Positions 17,547-26,644 of a DNA stretch of 64,000 bases are shown here, one piece after another (the stretch's first letter is position 1; every line of letters begins with the position of its first letter). The stretch covers positions 1,860,001 to 1,924,000 of the forward strand of contig NZ_OX458329.1 in the NCBI RefSeq assembly GCF_949769255.1, given 5' to 3'. The stretch comes from Mobiluncus massiliensis. Lineage in GTDB: Bacteria; Actinomycetota; Actinomycetes; Actinomycetales; Actinomycetaceae. Made by a program: the position numbers and the translations under genes. The notes beneath the pieces are model-generated. The model did not search any database and had not been told where the DNA came from. It worked only from the letters and a program-made list of their open reading frames with translations.

Positions 17547-19460
17547 GTGAACACACTTCACGGCGAACGACATCTTTTTCGTCATTTTGGGGGTACTTGC
17601 CTGGCGGTTTTCTCGCTGGCAGGTTTGGCTCTCGCCGGTTTTGGTCTGAGCCCGGCTTACGGGCAAGACTCGGATTCCACCCCCGCGGTCCAATCCGAGT
17701 TCACCTCTGCGGTCGTAGGGTTTAAACCCGGAATGATTATTTCCGATGAGGTTTTTTACAACCCGAACACTATGGACGCCAACGCTATTCAGCAGTTCTT
17801 GAACGCGAAAGGGCGGGCTTGCCAGCCAGGTGTAGACACGATTACCATCCCGGCTCCCCAAGATCAGCCAGATGCTCAGCCCACCACGCAAGAAATCACC
17901 ATTCCCTGCCTCAAAGACTACGTTTTGGATACCCCGGATCGTCCGGCTGATGCCTATTGCCGTGGCGCCTATCAAGGAGCCGAAGGCGAGAGCGCCGCGC
18001 AAATCATCTGGAAAGTCAGCCAGGCTTGCCAGATTAACCCCCAGGTATTACTGGTGACTCTGCAAAAAGAACAGAGCCTGATTACCGCTTCGGATAAGGC
18101 TTTGAAACTGTCGCGATACCAGAAGGCTATGGGTTACGGCTGCCCGGATACGGCCCCGTGCGACACCCAGTACTACGGATTCTTTAATCAGGTTTATCAG
18201 GCGGCGCACCGTTTCCAGTACTATAAAAAACATCCGACAAAATTCCGTCATCGTGCCGGGCGAGTCAATGACCTGCTGTATCACCCGTCTCGGAATCAGG
18301 ATGGCTCCTACAAGTGCGGAACTGCTCCAATTTTCATTGAAAACCAAGCAACCGCGGGGCTGTACAACTACACTCCTTACACCCCGAATGAGGCGGCCCT
18401 GGCCGCCGGAGGTGGCCTGGGAGACAAGTGCTCCAGCTACGGAAATCGCAACTTTTATCGCTTCTTTACGTCCTGGTTTGGTTCTGCCGGTTCGTCTAAT
18501 GCGGTTCCCTCGCTGCGAATTTCGGGCGCTAGTCGAATTGAGACCGCGGCGGGAATCTCGGCTCGGGCCTTTCCCGGTGGTTCGCAACGGGTTTATTTAG
18601 CTCGTTCAGATATGCCCATTGATGCTTTAGCGGGCGGGATTCTGCCTGATGGTCCGGTGTTGCTGGTTCCCATCAACGGTCCCATTCCCTCTGCAGTTAC
18701 TCGGGAAATCAACCGGCTGAAAGCCACCACGGTGGTGGCTCTAGGCGGGCCGGGAGCAATTCCTGATGCGGTCCTGGCAAACGCGGCGCAAGGACGTCAA
18801 ACTTCGCGGATTTTCGGTCCTGATCGATACGCCACCGCTATCGCAATCTCACACCATGCGTTCCCACAGGGCGCCAAGCGGATTTATATTGCCGATGGCG
18901 TGGGGGCTAACGGGGCTGGTTCTCCCGATGCGGTCGTGGGGGGAACTCTGAGCGATGGTCCGGTTTTGATAGTCAACCCGCGCAGTCCCGAGACGTGGAA
19001 GTACGTGGCTTCTGAAGTTTCTGACCTGCACGTTTCCGAAGTCGTTGGTTTGGGTGGGCCCGGTGTTCTCCCGCAGCAAGCTCTAACCACAATCGCGGCT
19101 CAATCGGGGGCGAACGTCTCTCGTCTGGCTGGGGCGGACCGTTACGGTACCGCGGCAGCTATCTCAGCTCATGCCTATCCCGCGATAGCGCGGCTAGATG
19201 AGAACGGTGCGCCAACCGTGAGCGATTATGTCGCTTACATTGCTCGCGGCGATAACTTTGCGGATGCATTGGTGGCTGGAGCTTTGCGAGACGGTCCGGT
19301 GCTGCTGGTACCTTCCCGTACCAACCAAGCCCCCGCTCCGGTGGCGAACTATCTGGGCAGCTTACATCCCAACACGATTATTGCTCTGGGCGGTTTAGGA
19401 GCAGTGCATCCCGACACCGTTGAAGCTGTGGTAGCTGCGACCAAGTCTGGTTTACAATAA
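17547..19460 (+). CDS. Exported putative muramidase-like protein with three cell-wall-binding repeats
   Basis: This 637-residue secreted protein has a signal peptide (cleavage likely after AYG, near residue 39). Residues about 62-312 form a cysteine-rich module that also occurs in the gene at 20257. Its core, INPQVLLVTLQKEQSLIT with Glu-175, resembles the catalytic helix of lysozyme-like transglycosylases; this is inference. Residues about 322-410, 418-515 and 525-625 are three cell-wall-binding type 2 repeats, each starting R-(I/Y)-x-TA-x-x-IS and ending GGPGAIP or similar, known to anchor surface proteins non-covalently. The start is GTG with GGGAGGAAAA upstream. The protein likely acts on or displays itself on the wall. 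Confidence 0.85.
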   Translation: MNTLHGERHLFRHFGGTCLAVFSLAGLALAGFGLSPAYGQDSDSTPAVQSEFTSAVVGFKPGMIISDEVFYNPNTMDANAIQQFLNAKGRACQPGVDTITIPAPQDQPDAQPTTQEITIPCLKDYVLDTPDRPADAYCRGAYQGAEGESAAQIIWKVSQACQINPQVLLVTLQKEQSLITASDKALKLSRYQKAMGYGCPDTAPCDTQYYGFFNQVYQAAHRFQYYKKHPTKFRHRAGRVNDLLYHPSRNQDGSYKCGTAPIFIENQATAGLYNYTPYTPNEAALAAGGGLGDKCSSYGNRNFYRFFTSWFGSAGSSNAVPSLRISGASRIETAAGISARAFPGGSQRVYLARSDMPIDALAGGILPDGPVLLVPINGPIPSAVTREINRLKATTVVALGGPGAIPDAVLANAAQGRQTSRIFGPDRYATAIAISHHAFPQGAKRIYIADGVGANGAGSPDAVVGGTLSDGPVLIVNPRSPETWKYVASEVSDLHVSEVVGLGGPGVLPQQALTTIAAQSGANVSRLAGADRYGTAAAISAHAYPAIARLDENGAPTVSDYVAYIARGDNFADALVAGALRDGPVLLVPSRTNQAPAPVANYLGSLHPNTIIALGGLGAVHPDTVEAVVAATKSGLQ

Positions 19461-19493
19461 CAATTTCAACCGTAACCGGTTAACCTGGTTCAC

Positions 19494-20162
19494 TCACGCA
19501 GGCAGGTTCCAAATGCGGTCTGCCCGCGCTTGAGAACTCTGGACCAGCAACCGGTTCGGTTCGTCAACCCGCTGCACCCAAGCGAGCGCCTGTTCCGGGG
19601 TTCTGCCGTGATGCGTGTGGCGAGCGACTAGGCGAGCCTGCGTTACCTCCGGCGAAGCCTCCAAGTAAATCAGCAGGTCGATTGCCTCGCGAACCAGGGA
19701 CCACGCCCCGTCTTGCAGCGCCAGGTAGTTGCCTTCCGTAAGTACCACACCTTCTCGTTCGACTTTGTAACGTGCCGCGATAGCTTGACCAAGCTGGCGG
19801 TCGTATCCGGGGGCGTACACCACCGTTTTGGCATCGTGGGCCCGATCCAAAGCCATCAGGTAGCCCACTACGTCGAAAGTGTCCGGACGTCCTTTATAGT
19901 CGCTGAGACCCTCGGCTTGTAGGACTTCGTTGGACTTGTGGAAGCCATCCATCGGAATGATGCCGGCCAACAGCGGCTGTGTACCCAAAACAGTTCCGTC
20001 CAGCAACTTCCCCAGCCTGGCTACCGCCTCAGATTTCCCCACTCCGGGGGAGCCGGTAAAGCCAACCACACGCAAGACGTGTCCGTTGTCAGCCAGTTCC
20101 TTTAGCTCCGTGGCCAAATCGCTCAGCAGTTCATCAAGGGTACCTGAGAATGTCTGGACCAT
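19494..20162 (-). CDS. Nucleoside/fructose kinase-like P-loop protein (YggC/FrcK family)
   Basis: This 222-residue cytosolic P-loop kinase resembles uridine kinase and pantothenate kinase. Walker A is GSPGVGKS (37-44), followed by MDGFHKSN, KGRPDTFDV, YAPGYDRQLG and VLTEGNYLAL, the order seen in the YggC/FrcK group of nucleoside-kinase-like proteins. The substrate, sugar or nucleoside, cannot be read from sequence. A GAGGA site precedes the ATG. It lies between the two paralogous exported proteins but on the opposite strand, so it is probably unrelated to them. It is convergent with the first, with 33 bases between them. Confidence 0.8.
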   Translation of the reverse strand: MVQTFSGTLDELLSDLATELKELADNGHVLRVVGFTGSPGVGKSEAVARLGKLLDGTVLGTQPLLAGIIPMDGFHKSNEVLQAEGLSDYKGRPDTFDVVGYLMALDRAHDAKTVVYAPGYDRQLGQAIAARYKVEREGVVLTEGNYLALQDGAWSLVREAIDLLIYLEASPEVTQARLVARHTHHGRTPEQALAWVQRVDEPNRLLVQSSQARADRIWNLPA

Positions 20163-20256
20163 ATTTATCCTCGGTTCGCTTTGGTTGAAATGAGTTCGCT
20201 ATCTCTCAGTCTAACAGCCCCAGCGCCCCTCCCGGGAGGTAGGTTACGATGGTGAG

Positions 20257-21183
20257 GTGTCCTCAAGAATGCCCCAGCGTCCCTCCCGTGGAGCCTACCC
20301 GTCCGCGGGTGCTTCCGTACGAGTGAAGCGACGCAAGGGTGGGTTTTTTCGTGCCCTCCTGGTGATTTTGGGTCTAGCCTTGGTCGCACTCGGCTTGGGT
20401 GGAGCTTTGGCTGCGGCGGGGATTCATTTTTTTGCCAGTACTGAGGAACCGGCTTCTCCAACGGCGACCCGTCCCGTGGCTCCCGCCCTTGACCTGTCTG
20501 GATTCGACCCCGGAAACATTATTTCTGACGCGGTTTTCTACGATTACCAATCCATGAGCCAAGCGGATATAGAGAACTTTATTCGCGACAAGAACGCGGG
20601 GTGCGTGAGTCTTTCCACCCCCTGTTTGGCTGACTACACCGAGGACACTATTGACGTTCCCGCTTCGCCGCGCTGTGAAGGCTACCAAGGGGCACCGGGA
20701 GAATCCGCGGGAACAATCATCTATAAAACCGCCCAATCGTGCAAGATTAATCCTCAGGTCCTGCTGGTGTTGCTGCAGAAGGAACAGGGTTTGCTCACGG
20801 CCTCGGATTACAACTTGTCCCCGAGCCGCTATGAGGTCGCAACGGGGTTTGCCTGCCCTGACGGGGGGAATTGTGACCCGCAATACTTTGGTTTTGGAAC
20901 CCAGGTTTATTATGCTGCGGCTCAATTTCAGCGCTATCGGCAAAACCCCGCGCAGTTCCCTTTCCGCACCGGGATCGCCAACAATATCCCCTACTCCCCT
21001 CAGGACAGCTGCGGTTCGGCTCCAGTGGTTTTGGCTAACCAGGCTACCACGGCGCTTTACAACTACACGCCCTACCAGCCGGATCCTGCTTTGCTAAGCG
21101 GGACGCCCGGCGAATGCTCCAGTTACGGAAACGCGAATTTTTACGGGATTTTTAAGGCCTGGTTCGGGGATTCACGTCGATAA
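20257..21183 (+). CDS. Membrane-anchored putative muramidase-like protein, paralogue of the 17547 gene
   Basis: This 308-residue protein has a basic cytoplasmic N-terminus (RVKRRKGG), one transmembrane helix at about 31-57 and an extracytoplasmic module (about 84-305) clearly homologous to residues 62-312 of the protein at 17547. Shared landmarks are CL-x-DY-x-x-DT, GYQGAPGESA, INPQVLLVLLQKEQ (Glu-176), SRY, CPD...CD-x-QY, NQATTALYNYTPY and CSSYGNANFY. The paired cysteines suggest disulfides. It lacks cell-wall-binding repeats and is tethered by its helix instead. The fold and activity (lysozyme-like) are inferred from the LLQKEQ helix. The GTG start is uncertain; an ATG at 20269 is an alternative. 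Confidence 0.75.
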   Translation: MSSRMPQRPSRGAYPSAGASVRVKRRKGGFFRALLVILGLALVALGLGGALAAAGIHFFASTEEPASPTATRPVAPALDLSGFDPGNIISDAVFYDYQSMSQADIENFIRDKNAGCVSLSTPCLADYTEDTIDVPASPRCEGYQGAPGESAGTIIYKTAQSCKINPQVLLVLLQKEQGLLTASDYNLSPSRYEVATGFACPDGGNCDPQYFGFGTQVYYAAAQFQRYRQNPAQFPFRTGIANNIPYSPQDSCGSAPVVLANQATTALYNYTPYQPDPALLSGTPGECSSYGNANFYGIFKAWFGDSRR

Positions 21184-21185
21184 AT

Positions 21186-21226
21186 ATGCTTATCGATGCA
21201 GCTAGTAAGCATTTCTAAGGTTTTTT
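21186..21226 (+). terminator. Candidate terminator after the 20257 gene
   Basis: A 7-bp stem ATGCTTA/TAAGCAT with a 13-base loop is followed 8 bases later by TTTTTT (21221-21226). It lies just after the stop at 21183. Confidence 0.4.
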
Positions 21227-21266
21227 AACACGCCCTATTTGGTATGGGCTAACCAAGTAGATTTCC

Positions 21267-24200
21267 TTATTTGAGCGCCGAGATTTGCTTATTTATCCGT
21301 TTGGCAGACACCTTTTCAATCGTGCCGAGTTGCTGGGCAAAGGTCTGTACCCGGTACTCCTCCAGCAGCCAACGTAACTCCTGTAAACGGTGATGGGTCT
21401 CGGCGTTAAAGGGGCGAGCCTCCGCCGCCTTCACCGCTGTCTCAAAGGCCGTCGCAACTTCCGCGAAACGTGCAGCTAACTGGGCGTCACCAGCAGAGTT
21501 ACGCCGGGCCTTGTCCAATCGTAGGGCATCTGCCCGCAGGTAACGGGCCAGCTGAGCCAGCCATTTGGCAGGCGTCCTCACCAAGAAGTCGCCGCCTACC
21601 AATTGGTTTACATGGTTTACAATATCTGCTTTGGTGGCGGCGAGGGCAGAGCCGGTGGCCCCTCGCAATTGCTGCTCGAGCTCCCCTTGCGCCTGCATCG
21701 CGGCAGCAACGGCTTGCAGGATTCTATAGACCTGGTCCTCGTAACGGTCAATAGCCCATTCTTGCAGTTCAGCCAGGTCCGTATCGTCTGTGAGGGAATG
21801 TCCTTCCGCCAGGTATTCCGCCACCAAAGCCCGGCCCGCCGCGCTTTGTGCCGCATCTATCAGCGCTGAAGTGGAGGGATAGGGGGACGCGGCCAAAGCC
21901 GCCGCTTCCGCTCCTCGCCACCGGGTCGATACTCGTGTCTCCGTGAGGCTTAGGGCTTGACTGAGTTGCTGGGCAAAATCTCTGGGCCGCTCAACTTTAG
22001 CTTTTTCGGCTTCCTGTTGCGCCCAGACTTTGCCCTGTTCCTGGGTGGTTTTCACAATCAAGCGGTCACGCAGAGCCTGGAAGTCGTCTCCCAAATCCAG
22101 AACTTTCCCGCCGCGTCCCACAATCGCGAAGTGATTTCGCTGGCTTTCTTCCAAAGCCGCATGCATGGCGGTTAAGTCCGTCTCGGTCAGGTCGACTTGG
22201 CGAACCGCGGCTACGCTCTGGGTAAAGATTTCGTCAAAGTCGGGACGCTGGTGGGGAGGTTCGTTTACAAAACGCTCAAACCGGGGCAGGATCTCGTCAA
22301 CGAAGTTTGCCGCGGGCACCACGTACTTCCGCACGGATTTCGGCAGGGCTTTGACGCAAGCCAGCAGGTAATCGCGCAGCGCTCCGGGAATCGGCCAATC
22401 GAAGCCCCGAGAATCTAGAGACTCTAAGATTGCCTCATCGATGATGATGGTGACCCCTTCTGGAAGGTCAACCGTGTCAATCTCACGTTCCTTGGTTTTC
22501 TTAGATTTTTTCCCTTTATTGTGTGGTAAGTCACGCTGATTCGCCGCTTCGGGGGTCGGTCCGCGCTTACCTGAAAATGTGTAGGCCAGCGGTAGCAGGT
22601 GCTCGCCCGCCGGCCAAAAATCGGGGAATTGGTCGGCATTTTCTCCGCTATCTGGCACCAATAAATCCCAGGGGTATTCCAACCAATCCGGGTGCTCGAG
22701 ACGCTGATTTTTCCACCACGCCTCGAAGGCGGCTCCTGAGGTAACGGCGGGGTCAATGCGCGTTTCCAGCCATTTTTCCAAGGTATAGGGATCGACTTCG
22801 CCAGGAATTTGGCGCCGCCGCCGCGCTTCGGCAGCCATCTCTAGCCGGCGCTGATTGTCTTCCCTAAAGGGATAGACCGAACGCCATTCGCCGCGCACAA
22901 TTCCGTGACGAATGAACAATTCCCGCGCCAGGCTCCGGGCCGGTGTCCCTTCCACCACCGTATCCCGCAGGGAAGCCAACGGGACGGAGCGATCCGCGCT
23001 GAGAACCATCCCGAACAAGCTAACCCGCTCGTGAATCATGGCGCACCCGAAACGTGTGGACCAGTAGGGATCGAAATAAGTCCGCGTCAACAGGTAACGT
23101 CCCGCCTGTTCAATCCATTCAGGTTCGACCCGTGCCACAGTCCGGGCAAACAGTCGCGACGTTTCTACCAACTCAGCAGCCATAACCCAGTCGTAGTGTT
23201 TGCGGCTCAACCCCGAACCCGGCCACACCACGAATCGAGTCCCGTGCGCCCCGTGATATTCCCTTTTTGTCTCTGACCAGAACCCAATCTGGGTGAGCAT
23301 CCCACTTAAGATGGCTTGGTGCAGGCTCTCGACGTCAACCTGGTCAAGATCTACTACCTTGATTTCCCTAGTTTTTATCCCAACGTCACGGCACATTCCG
23401 CGCAGTTCTGCCACCAGGTCGATCCACTCCCTCACCCGGAGGAAATGCAAAAACTCCCGGCTGCACAACCGCCGAAATGCGCTGGAGGACAGAGTTTCAA
23501 TCCGGTCTTGCAGGTAACTCCATAGTTTCAGATAGCTTAAGAAATCCGAACGCTCGTCTTCAAAACGGGCGTGGGCGAGGTCGGCTTCTGCCCGGCGTTC
23601 GCTGGGTCGTTCCCGCACGTCTTGCATCGCCAACGCGGCCACGACCACGACCGCGGGGTCGATGACTCCGAGATGGTCCGCTTCGATGAGGATACGGGCC
23701 AAGCGCGGGTCGAGAGGAAACCGGGAAAGTTTGCGTCCCAGGCGGGTCAGTCGAGCGGGTTTCTTTCGGGTATCTAACGCTCCCAGTTGGCTCAGTTCCG
23801 TCACCCCATCCGTAACGGAGCGGGGCGAGGGCGGATCCAGGAACGGAAAATCTGCCACTTCGCCCAACCCCAGGGCTGCCATCTGCAAAATCACCGCGGA
23901 CAGCGAAGTGCGTTGACTTTCAGGCTCGGTATAGGCGGGGCGAGACAAAAAATCCGCTTCGGAATACAGGCGAATGCACACTCCCGGAGCCACCCGGCCG
24001 CAGCGCCCTTTTCGCTGGTTGGCGGAGGCTTGCGAGATGGGTTCGATAGGCAGGCGCTGCACGCGAGTCTTGTTTGAATAGCGGGAAATTCGTGCCACTC
24101 CGGGGTCAATCACATAAACAATGCCCGGAACTGTCAAGGATGTTTCAGCTACGTTCGTAGCGAGGACTACCCGCCGGTATGGGTGCGGGGCAAACACGCG

Positions 24201-25100
24201 CTTTTGTTCCGCCTCGCTGAGCCGGGAATAGAGCGGCAAGACTTCCACCGCCCCCGGAACTGAGGTCCGCTGACCGGGAGCCACGTAACGGCGCCCCAGA
24301 TGTCCCTGCAGAGCCTGAGCCGTATCGCGAATATCGCGCTCGCCAGCCAAGAAAACCAAAATGTCTCCGGGCCCTTCCCGGCATAGTTCATCCACCGCCC
24401 GCAAAATGCCGGTGACCTGGTCAATCTCACCAGTTTCCGTTCTTGTGAGGTCCTCACCGGCAGTGTCGGCCGTAAGTGGTCCCGAGTATCCGTCATCCAC
24501 GTCAACCAAGGGGCGATATCTGACCTCTACTGGATATGTTCGGCCCGCGACTTCGATAATGGGGGTATCTGGTCCAAAAGCCGTGGCAAAACGTTCGGAA
24601 TCAATGGTGGCAGAAGTAATAATTACCAACAGGTCGGGGCGCTTCACCACCAGACGCTGCAAATAGCCCAGGATAAAGTCAATGTTCAAAGACCTTTCGT
24701 GAGCCTCATCAATAATCAATGCATCGTATTGTTTCAGCAGTGGATCGTGGCTGATTTCGGCCAGCAAAATCCCATCGGTCATCAGTTTGATTTGCGTGTC
24801 GGGACCCAAGGTTTGGCGAAACCGCACCTGGTAACCAACCGTGGAACCTAGTGATTGACCCAATTCGGAGGCAATTCGCGAGGCGACGGTCCGGGCTGCC
24901 AGGCGGCGCGGCTGGGTATGGCCAATCATGCCCCGCGTACCCCGGCCTACTTCCAGGCACATTTTCGGCAGCTGGGTGGTCTTTCCGCTTCCGGTGGCTC
25001 CGCTGATAACAACGACTTGATACTCACGCAAGGCAGCGAGAATCTGCGGTCTTGCCGCGCTGAGGGGCAAATCGGAAGGGTAGGACAACTCTAGGGACAT
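21267..25100 (-). CDS. hrpA: ATP-dependent DEAH-box RNA helicase
   Basis: This 1277-residue helicase matches HrpA in length and order. Walker A GATGSGKT lies at 34-41, DEAH at 131-134, the SAT motif in IITSATIDSERF, and motifs V and VI in ATNVAETSLTVPGI and QRKGRCGRVAPG. The helicase-associated and OB-like regions follow, then the long C-terminal HrpA extension (from about 640), including a lysine-rich linker GKKSKKTKER. HrpA acts on RNA and, in Escherichia coli, rescues stalled ribosomes by splitting subunits. A single-gene unit; the ATG is preceded by a modest AGGTGGG. It is divergent from the gene at 25202. Confidence 0.95.
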   Translation of the reverse strand: MSLELSYPSDLPLSAARPQILAALREYQVVVISGATGSGKTTQLPKMCLEVGRGTRGMIGHTQPRRLAARTVASRIASELGQSLGSTVGYQVRFRQTLGPDTQIKLMTDGILLAEISHDPLLKQYDALIIDEAHERSLNIDFILGYLQRLVVKRPDLLVIITSATIDSERFATAFGPDTPIIEVAGRTYPVEVRYRPLVDVDDGYSGPLTADTAGEDLTRTETGEIDQVTGILRAVDELCREGPGDILVFLAGERDIRDTAQALQGHLGRRYVAPGQRTSVPGAVEVLPLYSRLSEAEQKRVFAPHPYRRVVLATNVAETSLTVPGIVYVIDPGVARISRYSNKTRVQRLPIEPISQASANQRKGRCGRVAPGVCIRLYSEADFLSRPAYTEPESQRTSLSAVILQMAALGLGEVADFPFLDPPSPRSVTDGVTELSQLGALDTRKKPARLTRLGRKLSRFPLDPRLARILIEADHLGVIDPAVVVVAALAMQDVRERPSERRAEADLAHARFEDERSDFLSYLKLWSYLQDRIETLSSSAFRRLCSREFLHFLRVREWIDLVAELRGMCRDVGIKTREIKVVDLDQVDVESLHQAILSGMLTQIGFWSETKREYHGAHGTRFVVWPGSGLSRKHYDWVMAAELVETSRLFARTVARVEPEWIEQAGRYLLTRTYFDPYWSTRFGCAMIHERVSLFGMVLSADRSVPLASLRDTVVEGTPARSLARELFIRHGIVRGEWRSVYPFREDNQRRLEMAAEARRRRQIPGEVDPYTLEKWLETRIDPAVTSGAAFEAWWKNQRLEHPDWLEYPWDLLVPDSGENADQFPDFWPAGEHLLPLAYTFSGKRGPTPEAANQRDLPHNKGKKSKKTKEREIDTVDLPEGVTIIIDEAILESLDSRGFDWPIPGALRDYLLACVKALPKSVRKYVVPAANFVDEILPRFERFVNEPPHQRPDFDEIFTQSVAAVRQVDLTETDLTAMHAALEESQRNHFAIVGRGGKVLDLGDDFQALRDRLIVKTTQEQGKVWAQQEAEKAKVERPRDFAQQLSQALSLTETRVSTRWRGAEAAALAASPYPSTSALIDAAQSAAGRALVAEYLAEGHSLTDDTDLAELQEWAIDRYEDQVYRILQAVAAAMQAQGELEQQLRGATGSALAATKADIVNHVNQLVGGDFLVRTPAKWLAQLARYLRADALRLDKARRNSAGDAQLAARFAEVATAFETAVKAAEARPFNAETHHRLQELRWLLEEYRVQTFAQQLGTIEKVSAKRINKQISALK

Positions 25101-25201
25101 AACCCACCTATTTTAGGCAAGGATGGCGCAAACTTCACCTGACCGCGGGTAAAACCCGCCGGGATGCTCCCGTCAGGCCGTGAATGCGAGAGAATAGGAA
25201 C

Positions 25202-26167
25202 GTGAGTAACTCCACGCCGAACCTTCCCCCGGAGCCGCCCGGTGTCGCCGGTTTGCCCTCAACTCCTCTCGCACCACCGGACTTTTCCCAGTTCCTCCCG
25301 GTGCAAGTGCCTATTTTGCCGTGGAAAAACGCGAAACTCTTGAGTCAAGCTCTGGGCGATACGGTCTATGTCAGCTCCGCTTTTGCCACGGCCCTGCGCT
25401 TGGAGCTACAGCTCGGCGTGCCCGCCCAGCGCGGAGAAATCGGGGTGAGGATTCCGCTTGATGATCCAGCTTCCTGGTCTGAATTGTTTTGTCTGGGTGA
25501 CACGGCACCCCAGCTGGGCCGAGCCCTGCGCGCCGAAGTCAGCGCTCAGGAGATGCTGGAAAATCCCCAAGCTAGCGCCAAACTGTTGTCACTTTTAGCG
25601 GAGAATAACTGGTATGGCCTGGAAATTGAGGTTCCGGGAGAGAACCTTAATCCGCAGTTGATACAGGTTGCCCGGCGCGCCGCCGACGCAGGCCTGCATC
25701 CGGCTTTAAGTGTCTTGCCCGGAGCCCTACATTCTCAAAATCAAGGGATTATGAGCGCGTTTGAAACAATATCGCTAGACCTTCTCAATGGCTACCAGCC
25801 TCGGCGTGAACAGCTGAAGTATCTGGCAACTCAGCGCGTGGTCGGCAAAATTATTGATGCCAAGGACAGCGAGAGAACTAATTTGGAAGCCGCTTTAGAA
25901 ACCCTGGTGTTGATGCGAGCCAAATTAGACAGTCAATCGGAAGTTGCCGTGGGAATCGCGGGGCATTTCGGTTTGGAATCCCTCACGCTACCGCTGCGCG
26001 AGGACTTGGATTTCGTTGCCAGAACTCGCTTGGCGGGGGCGCGAGAAAAGATTTTTGAAGCCCTGGATTTAGCTAACGCGCTGACCCAGGGCAAGACTAC
26101 GGTGGCTTCCGCTTTCGTGGCTGATGTGTTGTCCCGAGCGGGAAAGGCCACTTCCCTTCCCGTCTAG
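25202..26167 (+). CDS. Hypothetical protein, possibly TIM-barrel-like
   Basis: This protein of about 321 residues belongs to no family I recognise. Alternating hydrophobic strands and helices (YGLEIEVPGENLNP, AADAGLHPALSVLP, ISLDLLNGYQ, VVGKIIDAKDSERT, VAVGIAGHFGLESLT) suggest an alpha/beta barrel, but no catalytic signature is visible. The first 25 residues are proline-rich. The GTG at 25202 is preferred; an in-frame ATG at 25184 has no better ribosome-binding site. It is followed after 63 bases by a small membrane-tethered protein and may share a transcript with it. Confidence 0.6.
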   Translation: MSNSTPNLPPEPPGVAGLPSTPLAPPDFSQFLPVQVPILPWKNAKLLSQALGDTVYVSSAFATALRLELQLGVPAQRGEIGVRIPLDDPASWSELFCLGDTAPQLGRALRAEVSAQEMLENPQASAKLLSLLAENNWYGLEIEVPGENLNPQLIQVARRAADAGLHPALSVLPGALHSQNQGIMSAFETISLDLLNGYQPRREQLKYLATQRVVGKIIDAKDSERTNLEAALETLVLMRAKLDSQSEVAVGIAGHFGLESLTLPLREDLDFVARTRLAGAREKIFEALDLANALTQGKTTVASAFVADVLSRAGKATSLPV

Positions 26168-26230
26168 CTTTGGCGCAAAAGGCCGATAAACAGTAGAATT
26201 GCCGCGCAGAGTTTTTCGGAGGTGTGGGCA

Positions 26231-26614
26231 ATGGCTGAAGGCAAGTGGCTGTTTCTGGCTGGTTTGGGGGCTGGAGCCGCATTGGCCTTGCGAATGAGCG
26301 AAAAGCAAATCAGCAGCGTAAAAGGTTTTGCAGCCAAAATTGCTAACTCGGAAAGCGTCACGGATGCTCGCAGGGTAGCCACAGAAAAAATGGACGATGT
26401 CTTGCGCACACAGGGAGCTAAACTCATTGACAAGTTGGCAGAGAGCCTAAAGACCCAGCTAAACGCAGGGGGCAGTGCTGCTTGGGCGGGCTTCGCCAAC
26501 GCCGGGAATGCCGGAAACACCCCACCGGAAGCGTCAACCACATCAACCGATAAAAATGGTGTTACCCGCGACAAAGACGGCCACATCATTATTGATGGAA
26601 AAATCGTTGCCTAA
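26231..26614 (+). CDS. Small protein with a hydrophobic N-terminus
   Basis: This 127-residue protein of unknown function begins with a hydrophobic segment (WLFLAGLGAGAALAL, 5-19) that could be an uncleaved anchor. An amphipathic helical region (about 25-75) and a low-complexity threonine/asparagine/glycine tail follow. The end (DKDGHIIIDGKIVA) resembles a short beta hairpin. The ATG at 26231 is supported by GGAGGTG 6 bases upstream; a frame beginning at 26222 is not. It lies 30 bases before the rubrerythrin-VIT gene, so the two are likely co-transcribed. Confidence 0.6.
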   Translation: MAEGKWLFLAGLGAGAALALRMSEKQISSVKGFAAKIANSESVTDARRVATEKMDDVLRTQGAKLIDKLAESLKTQLNAGGSAAWAGFANAGNAGNTPPEASTTSTDKNGVTRDKDGHIIIDGKIVA

Positions 26615-26644
26615 CCCAAACCGATGGAGAGGCTGCCAAAGTAG

